From assembly GCA_902826305.1 (NCBI GenBank), contig CADEEH010000027.1, forward strand, positions 1 to 43,724: a stretch of DNA of 43,724 nt, in the 5' to 3' direction. The notes beneath the pieces are model-generated. The model worked only from the letters and a program-made list of their open reading frames with translations, was not told the origin of the DNA and ran no database searches. Origin of the DNA: an uncultured Burkholderiales bacterium. GTDB taxonomy: Bacteria; Pseudomonadota; Gammaproteobacteria; Burkholderiales; Burkholderiaceae_E. Within the stretch, counting starts at the first letter, position 1, and the number at the start of each line of letters is the position of its first letter. This document shows positions 38,422-43,724 of the stretch, piece by piece. The translations under genes and the position numbers were made by a program.

Positions 38422-38886
38422 ATGAACCGCCATCTGCTGCACACGACCCTGAGCGCCGTCGCGCTCTGCCTGACTCTCCAGACCGCGCATGCGGACGAAT
38501 ACGGCAAGCCCGCCGAAGCCGAGGCCCTGGTCGGCAAGGCCGTCGCCGCCATCAAGGCCAACGGAGCCGAGAAGGTGTTCGACGAGGTCACCAACGGCAA
38601 GACGTACAAGGATCGCGACCTCTACGTGTTCATCTACAACCTCGAAGGCAAGGCCGTGGCCCACGGCGCGAATCCGAAATTGGTCGGCAAGGATCTGATC
38701 GACCTGAAGGACGCCGACGGCAAGCCGCTGATCCGGATGCTGGTCGATCTCGTCAAGACCAAGGGCAAGGGCTGGACCGAGGAAGTCAAGTTCCGCAACC
38801 CGGTGACCGACAAGATCCAGACGCGCGTCAACTACTGCGAACGGCAGGCGGACTTCGCCGTGTGTTCGGGCGTGTTCAAGTACTGA
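38422..38886 (+). CDS. Periplasmic single-Cache domain protein
   Basis: This 154-residue protein has a clear signal peptide (cleavage after LQTAHA, about residue 24) and one Cache domain (sCache_2 type): the start ALVGKAVAAIKANGAEKVFDEV, then DRDLYVFIYNLEGKAVAHGANP, and VGKDLIDLKDADGKPLI. In chemoreceptors this fold binds small ligands such as carboxylates; here it is a free soluble protein. The chemoreceptor gene starts 60 bp downstream, so the two are probably co-transcribed, and the Cache protein may present ligand to that receptor. Two Cys residues near the end (NYCERQADFAVCSG) may form a disulfide. ATG 38422 is preferred over 38401 because of AAGGA upstream. Confidence 0.88.
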   Translation: MNRHLLHTTLSAVALCLTLQTAHADEYGKPAEAEALVGKAVAAIKANGAEKVFDEVTNGKTYKDRDLYVFIYNLEGKAVAHGANPKLVGKDLIDLKDADGKPLIRMLVDLVKTKGKGWTEEVKFRNPVTDKIQTRVNYCERQADFAVCSGVFKY

Positions 38887-38946
38887 CCCACTGGGATCCT
38901 CGGGGTCCCGATCCGGCGATCGGGCCGTGTCGATCGGAGAATCATC

Positions 38947-40491
38947 GTGCGCCTTTCCGACCTGCGTATCGGTTCGCGTCTTGCCGTCGGCATGGGGGCG
39001 ATGCTGTTGACCTCGTTCCTCGCCCTGGTGGCGAGCATCGCCGCCCACCGGTACGCGACCGATCAGCGGGAGCAGACCTCGACCCGGGCCGAGGCACTGC
39101 ACGAACTCGTCCAGCGGATGCGCGAGTCTTCGCTGAGTGCCGCGGTGGCCGTGCGCAACATGGGCCTGAGCGGCGAGGTCGCCGGTGTCCAGAACGCCGA
39201 GGCCGCCGCGCGCAAACATCGCGCGGCGTACCTCGATGCGATGAAGTCTCTCGAGGAGCAGACCCGGGAGCCCGAGCGCCTGGCGATGATCGGGCAGCTG
39301 CGGGAGATCGACGGGAAGATGGCCGCCGATTTCGACGAAGCCGTGAACCTGTCGGCCCAGTTCAACAGCGAGTCGGCCGCACGTCTGATCACCCAGAAGA
39401 TCGATCCGGGTTCGCAGCAGTCGTTGGAGGTGCTGAACCAGCTGGTCGATGCCCAGCGACTGGGGGCGCGGGCACAACGGGCACTCGAGGACGAGCGGTT
39501 CACGTTGCTCGATCGGCTGCTCGGGGGTGTCGGCCTGCTCGCCCTCGTGGGGTCCGGCCTGGTCGGCTGGCGCCTGGTGCTCGGTATCGTGCGCCCGCTG
39601 CAGCAGGCGATGGCCGTGGCGCAGGACGTATCGAGCGGCAATCTGGCGATTGCGGTCGGTGCCACCTCGCGTGACGAGACCGGACAGCTGCTGCAGGCGT
39701 TGTCGACGATGTCCGCGCAGCTCAAGGGGATCGTGCAGCAGGTCAGGAACGCGACACACGAGATCTCGGGCGCCAGCGGCGAGATCTCCAGCGGCAACCA
39801 GGATCTGTCGCATCGGACCGAGATCGCGGCGGCTAACCTGCAGCAGGCCGCCGCCACACTCGCCGAGATGACCGATCAGCTTCGTCAGCTGGCGGCGTCG
39901 TCGGCCGATGCGCAGGAGATCGCCGGCACGGCCACCGACGTGGCGTCCCGTGGCGGCGAGGTCGTCGTCCAGGTGGCCGCGACGATGACGGAGATCGAAG
40001 CCAGCAGCCGGCGCATCGCCGACATCACCAGCGTGATCAATTCCATCGCGTTCCAGACCAACATCCTCGCGCTCAACGCGGCGGTCGAGGCGGCTCGTGC
40101 CGGTGAACAGGGCCGGGGCTTCGCGGTCGTGGCCTCCGAGGTGCGGGCGCTGGCCGAGCGCTGCGCGCAGGCGGCGCGCGAGATCAATGCGGTGATCGCT
40201 TCGTCGGCCGAGCGGGTGCAGGCCGGTGCACGCCTGGCCAGGGACGCCGGCGAGACGATGGAGCAGGTCGTCGGTTCGGTGCGCCGGGTCGACGCGCTGA
40301 TGAAGGACATCAGCCGGGCGGCCGAACAGCAGAGCGCCAGCATCGCCGAGGTGAACAACGCGGTCTCGCAACTGGACCAGGCGACCCAGCGCAACGCCGC
40401 GCTGGTCTCGCAGAGTGCCGCGAACGCCCAGCGCATGAGCGATCGGGCCGTGCACCTGTCGGAACTCGTCGACGTCTTCCGGTTGAACTGA
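38947..40491 (+). CDS. Methyl-accepting chemotaxis protein
   Basis: This 514-residue chemoreceptor has membrane helix 1 (about 15-36), a periplasmic four-helix-bundle domain (about 37-188, 4HB_MCP type), helix 2 (about 190-210), a HAMP domain (about 211-265) and a long cytoplasmic signalling coiled coil. The conserved tip [20 protein letters not shown] (367-386), which binds CheA and CheW, is intact. Methylation sites are expected in the flanking helices. No CheR-docking pentapeptide ends the protein. GTG 38947 is preceded by GGAGA. No che genes are in the window; the Cache protein gene upstream is its likely partner. Confidence 0.95.
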   Translation: MRLSDLRIGSRLAVGMGAMLLTSFLALVASIAAHRYATDQREQTSTRAEALHELVQRMRESSLSAAVAVRNMGLSGEVAGVQNAEAAARKHRAAYLDAMKSLEEQTREPERLAMIGQLREIDGKMAADFDEAVNLSAQFNSESAARLITQKIDPGSQQSLEVLNQLVDAQRLGARAQRALEDERFTLLDRLLGGVGLLALVGSGLVGWRLVLGIVRPLQQAMAVAQDVSSGNLAIAVGATSRDETGQLLQALSTMSAQLKGIVQQVRNATHEISGASGEISSGNQDLSHRTEIAAANLQQAAATLAEMTDQLRQLAASSADAQEIAGTATDVASRGGEVVVQVAATMTEIEASSRRIADITSVINSIAFQTNILALNAAVEAARAGEQGRGFAVVASEVRALAERCAQAAREINAVIASSAERVQAGARLARDAGETMEQVVGSVRRVDALMKDISRAAEQQSASIAEVNNAVSQLDQATQRNAALVSQSAANAQRMSDRAVHLSELVDVFRLN

Positions 40492-40540
40492 GCGCGCCGC
40501 CCGCGGCGGGGACAACAACGTCGGCGGCCGCCCTTCGAAC

Positions 40541-42250
40541 TCAGGCGCGAAGTGCGGGCAAGGCCGCGTGCCGCTTCCGGACACGCTGCCAGCGCCAGTC
40601 CGCCTCGGGCAGCAGCCACTCGATGCCGAAGCGGGCGGCCTGGAGCCGCTCGGCACGCCACGGGTCGGTCGCATCACATGCCGCCGCGCGTGCGATGCGG
40701 CCCCACGCCCACGCGAGCAGCAGGAAACCGAAGCCGCGCAGGTAGTCGTCGGCGACGCGCAGCGGCCATTGCGGGTCGGCCGCGTGGCCATCGATCAGTT
40801 CCCGCGTCGCGCTTCGCGCGAGCGCCACCTGGACCAGGATCGCGGTCGAGAAATCACCCGCCGGCATCGTCGCCGCATCGGCCTGCAGCAGCGCGAGCAG
40901 CGCGTCGAACTGCGCGCCGCCGTCGCCGAGCACCTTGCGCAGCACCAGGTCGATCGCCTGGATCTCGTTGGTGCCCTCGTAGATCATCGCGATCCGGCTG
41001 TCGCGCACCGTCTGCTCGATGCCGTACTCGTGCACATAGCCGTAGCCGCCCCAGACCTGCAGCGCCTCGTCGGAACCGCGGTGTCCGCTGTCGGTCAGCA
41101 GTGCCTTGATCAGCGGCGTCAGCAGTCCCACGCGGCCTTCGGCGGCACGTCGTCGGTTGTCGTCCGGATGATGGTGCGCCTCGTCGATCAGCGCAGCGCA
41201 CCAGTAGGCGATCACGCGTTCGCCTTCGGCCAGCGCACGCAGCGTCCACAACGTGCGCCGCACCGCCGGATGGGTGTCGATCGGCCGGTCGCGGCCCTGG
41301 ATGCGTTCGGCGGCATAGGCCAGCGCGTTCTGTCGCGCGGCATCCAGGTGGCCGAGACCCTGCAGTCCGACGTGCAGCCGCGCGGAGTTCATCATCACGA
41401 ACATCGCCGCCAGTCCGCGATTCGGCTCGCCGATGAGCCACCCGGTGGCGCCTTCGAAGCTCATCGCGCAGGTCGCGCTGCCCTTGATGCCCATCTTCTT
41501 TTCGATGCCGTCGCAGCGGATCGTGTTGCGTGAGCCGTCGGGCAGGAACTTCGGCGCCAGGAACAGCGAGATGCCGCGGGTACCCGGTGGTGCGTCGGGC
41601 AGTCGCGCCAGCACCAGGTGGACGATGTTGGGCGTGAGGTCGTGTTCACCGCCGGAGATGAAGATCTTGCTGCCGCTGAGGCGAACGCTGCCATCGGCCT
41701 GCGGTTCGGCCTTTGTGCGCAACCGGCCGAGATCGCTGCCGGCCTGCGGTTCGGTCAGGTTCATCGTCGCCAGCCACTCGCCGCTGGCGATCTTCGCCAG
41801 GTAGCGCTGCTTGAGCGGTTCGCTGCCGTGTGTGCGCAGGCAGTCGTAGGCGCCGTGCAGCAGCCCCGGGTACATCGTCCAGCCGTGATTGGCGGCGGCG
41901 AGCATCTCGTTGAGTGCGGCGTCCAGCAGCGCGGGCAGGCCCTGGCCGCCGTCCTGCGGATCACACGGCAGCGCCGGCCAGCCGCCGGCGACGAACGTCG
42001 CGTACGCCTCGCGGTAACCCGGTGGCGTCGAGACTTCACCGTCGCGCCAGGTGCAGCCCTGCAGATCACCGCCGGCATTGATCGGCGCCAGCACACCGGA
42101 GGCGAACCGGCCCGCTTCCTCGAGTACCGCGCGGGCGGTCGAGGCATCGACCTCGGCGAACGCGGGCATCTCGGCCCAGGCTGCCGGCGCGTCGAGCACG
42201 TCTTCGATCACGAACTGCATCTCGCGCAGTGGCGGTGTGTACGTCCACAC
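40541..42250 (-). CDS. Acyl-CoA dehydrogenase, DmdC-like long form
   Basis: This 569-residue flavoprotein oxidises acyl-CoA thioesters to enoyl-CoA. It opens with YTPPLREMQFVIEDVL, as in the roughly 590-residue branch that includes 3-methylmercaptopropionyl-CoA dehydrogenase (DmdC) and many fatty acyl-CoA dehydrogenases. The FAD/substrate region MNLTEPQAGSDLG (about 165-177) and the C-terminal catalytic region MIYEGTNEIQAIDLVLRKVL are present, with the catalytic base Glu425. A C-terminal extension of about 120 residues is typical of this branch. The substrate cannot be told from sequence. The gene lies downstream of, and in the same direction as, the LysR gene, 87 bp apart. Confidence 0.92.
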   Translation of the reverse strand: MWTYTPPLREMQFVIEDVLDAPAAWAEMPAFAEVDASTARAVLEEAGRFASGVLAPINAGGDLQGCTWRDGEVSTPPGYREAYATFVAGGWPALPCDPQDGGQGLPALLDAALNEMLAAANHGWTMYPGLLHGAYDCLRTHGSEPLKQRYLAKIASGEWLATMNLTEPQAGSDLGRLRTKAEPQADGSVRLSGSKIFISGGEHDLTPNIVHLVLARLPDAPPGTRGISLFLAPKFLPDGSRNTIRCDGIEKKMGIKGSATCAMSFEGATGWLIGEPNRGLAAMFVMMNSARLHVGLQGLGHLDAARQNALAYAAERIQGRDRPIDTHPAVRRTLWTLRALAEGERVIAYWCAALIDEAHHHPDDNRRRAAEGRVGLLTPLIKALLTDSGHRGSDEALQVWGGYGYVHEYGIEQTVRDSRIAMIYEGTNEIQAIDLVLRKVLGDGGAQFDALLALLQADAATMPAGDFSTAILVQVALARSATRELIDGHAADPQWPLRVADDYLRGFGFLLLAWAWGRIARAAACDATDPWRAERLQAARFGIEWLLPEADWRWQRVRKRHAALPALRA

Positions 42251-42337
42251 GATTTTTCTCCCTGGGCACCCGGACGGCCCGCGCGAGGGTCGCGTCGCGC
42301 GAGTTCGAGCAGTCTAGTCGAGCAGGGGCACCGCCGT

Positions 42338-43360
42338 TCAGCCGATCGTGCCGCGCAGACCGAAGCGTTCATCCCGCAGCAGCGGCAGGTGCCGGCGCAG
42401 CATCGGCAGCAGTTCACGCGCGAGAACCTGGCGCACGATACGCGCCACCTCGGCATCGAGTCCGGCCCACTCGCCCTCGCGACTGACCAGGAAGAACTCC
42501 CGGCGCGACAGGCCGTCGACCACGGGCAGCGACAGCACCTGGACCTGCGCGAGCAGTGCACGCGACTGCCACAGGCACAGCGGCGTGGTGACCGCCCAGC
42601 CCAGGCCGGCGGCCACCAGCGCCAGCAGGCCGTCGGTTGCGTCGAGTTCGAAACGACGGGGCGGCTGCAAGCCGAGGTGGCGCAGGTAACGCTCCACCTG
42701 GGCGCCGATCGCCGAGCGCGCACTGTAGCGCACCAGCGGCAGGTCACCGATCCGATCGGCGAGTGCCGCGACCGACGACACCGTCCCCGCCTTCGATCCG
42801 CCGCGGGCGCGATCCCGCGGCAGCACCAGCAGCCAGGGTTCGCTGCACAGCGTGCGCCGGACGAGGGCGCTGTCGTCGGTCATCGGTTCGGTGCCGATCA
42901 GCAGGTCCAGTTCGCGTGCGCGCATCTGCACCGTCAGCGTCGGTGTCAGCCCCGACCACAGCTGCAGCTGCATCGCGGTGCCCGACAGTGCCCGCACCAG
43001 CGACGGCCCCACGGTGGCGGCGAACGAGTCGACGCAGCCCAGGCGCAGCTGCGCGCGCTCGCGACGGGCGCGAACGCGCACCCGCTCGGCCATCGCGTGT
43101 GCCTCGGCGATCAGCGGTCGGGATTCGTCCAGCAGCAGGCGGCCGGCCAGCGTCGGGCGTGCCGGCCGTGTGTCGCGATCCAGCAGCGTCGTGCCGGCGT
43201 CGCGCTCGAGCCCTCTGACGGTCTGGCTGAGTGCACTCGCGCTGATGCCGAGTCGACGCGCGGCAAGCGCCATCGAGCCGGCCTCACACACGATCACAAA
43301 AGCCTGCAGCACCCGCAGGTCGGGCAGGGCCGCACGTCCCCGGGCGATTCGAGAAGGCAC
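42338..43360 (-). CDS. LysR-family transcriptional regulator
   Basis: This 340-residue regulator has an N-terminal winged helix-turn-helix (about 14-75, with LRVLQAFVIVCEAGSMALAA and GISASALSQTVRGLERDAGT) and a LysR substrate-binding domain (about 100-300). It is divergent from the FAD-dependent oxidoreductase gene, and an interrupted inverted repeat in the interval is a good operator candidate. Most LysR proteins control the divergent gene and their own. The acyl-CoA dehydrogenase gene downstream might also belong to its regulon. Confidence 0.92.
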   Translation of the reverse strand: MPSRIARGRAALPDLRVLQAFVIVCEAGSMALAARRLGISASALSQTVRGLERDAGTTLLDRDTRPARPTLAGRLLLDESRPLIAEAHAMAERVRVRARRERAQLRLGCVDSFAATVGPSLVRALSGTAMQLQLWSGLTPTLTVQMRARELDLLIGTEPMTDDSALVRRTLCSEPWLLVLPRDRARGGSKAGTVSSVAALADRIGDLPLVRYSARSAIGAQVERYLRHLGLQPPRRFELDATDGLLALVAAGLGWAVTTPLCLWQSRALLAQVQVLSLPVVDGLSRREFFLVSREGEWAGLDAEVARIVRQVLARELLPMLRRHLPLLRDERFGLRGTIG

Positions 43361-43398
43361 GCGATTCCAGGTTCGGATGTCCGGAGCAACGCATCTTA

Positions 43399-43437
43399 CT
43401 GAAGTGTGGCTTCATTTCAACGTCAGGAAGACTTCAG
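43399..43437. promoter_or_regulatory. Putative LysR operator with three CTTCA-type half sites
   Basis: CTGAAGT at 43399-43405 and ACTTCAG at 43431-43437 are a perfect 7-bp inverted repeat with 25 bp between. A third half site, CTTCA at 43410-43414, makes an inner dyad TGAAG-N5-CTTCA (43400-43414). The spacing suits a LysR tetramer bound to a recognition and an activation site. It lies between the divergent LysR and oxidoreductase genes. Confidence 0.55.
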
Positions 43438-43494
43438 ATCGGGCGTCCCGTCATGCCTACCGGTAGGCTGGCGGACACAGCGGGAGTCTTCACC

Positions 43495-43724
43495 TTGGAC
43501 AGTTCGTACGACGTGATCGTGATCGGCGCCGGCGTGATCGGCTGCTCGGTGGCCTACCACCTGGCCGCGCTCGGCGAGAAGCGGGTGCTGGTGCTCGAGC
43601 GCGATCGGATCGGCGCCGGCACCACCGCCCAATCGAGTGGTGTGCTGCGCACGCACTACTCGGTGCCGCAGAACGTCGAACTCGCGCTGTCGTCCTGGTC
43701 GGTGTTCCGCGATTTCGCCGGCTA
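43495..43724 (+). CDS. FAD-dependent oxidoreductase, DAO family (5' part)
   Basis: The gene runs off the window edge; 76 residues are visible. They start with DVIVIGAGVIGCSVAYHLAA, the FAD-binding Rossmann motif GAGVIG, then the end of the second strand VLVLERDRIGAG and TTAQSSGVLRTHY, as in glycine/D-amino acid oxidase, sarcosine or dimethylglycine dehydrogenase-like proteins. The start is likely TTG 43495, 8 bp behind the ribosome binding site GGGAG. ATG 43453, 14 codons upstream in the same frame, is possible but has no ribosome binding site and overlaps a 12-bp palindrome (43456-43467). It is divergent from and probably controlled by the LysR gene. Confidence 0.88.
   Translation, partial: MDSSYDVIVIGAGVIGCSVAYHLAALGEKRVLVLERDRIGAGTTAQSSGVLRTHYSVPQNVELALSSWSVFRDFAG

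Overview
The window is high-G+C DNA (around two thirds G+C by eye) with bacterial operon structure. The core gene order greA / yhbY / rlmE / ftsH / folP / glmM, a Bug-type (tripartite tricarboxylate) substrate-binding protein and a GC-rich intergenic repeat of a kind I recall from Burkholderiales point to a betaproteobacterium, most likely of the order Burkholderiales. I cannot name genus or species. I see no rRNA, CRISPR array, insertion sequence or phage gene.

Layout. (1) 1-2240: the end of a NitT/TauT-type ABC importer operon (binding protein cut by the window edge, ATPase, permease). (2) 2243-16162: a complete Tad/Flp type IVc pilus locus split into two divergent blocks. The minus-strand block carries two TadE-like pseudopilins and a TadG-like von Willebrand factor A protein. 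The plus-strand block carries two Flp pilins, prepilin peptidase TadV, an unusual winged-helix AAA+ ATPase, RcpC/CpaB, secretin RcpA/CpaC, a small lipoprotein, TadZ/CpaE, the motor ATPase TadA/CpaF, TadB, TadC and TadD. The pilins are matured by TadV, polymerised by TadA/B/C at a pole or site set by TadZ, and exported through the secretin. (3) 16163-27103: housekeeping genes carA-carB-greA, yhbY on the opposite strand, then rlmE, ftsH, folP and glmM, closed by a hairpin terminator. (4) 27253-27455: tRNA-Pro(TGG) and tRNA-Arg(TCT).

(5) 27506-33494: an accessory segment. A LysR regulator is divergent from a Bug-type binding protein. Then come a 107-residue PQ-loop-like membrane protein, the 3' stump of an SMR transporter gene, a Baeyer-Villiger-type flavin monooxygenase, and a nine-helix membrane protein with a cytosolic C-terminal domain I cannot assign. 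The last gene looks less G+C rich than its surroundings. (6) 33709-36253: a beta-hydroxyacid dehydrogenase, a membrane diguanylate cyclase and a small helical protein. (7) 36446-36520: tRNA-His with a good promoter. (8) 36534-40491: a metallo-beta-lactamase-fold lipoprotein, a periplasmic Cache protein and a chemoreceptor. (9) 40541-43724: a DmdC-like acyl-CoA dehydrogenase, a LysR regulator, and the start of a divergent FAD-dependent oxidoreductase cut by the window edge.

The best candidates for something undescribed are the translationally coupled pair 584-residue membrane protein / Baeyer-Villiger monooxygenase, followed in frame by the SMR stump, and the winged-helix AAA+ ATPase inside the Tad operon. 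Neither can be called a new system from this sequence alone.
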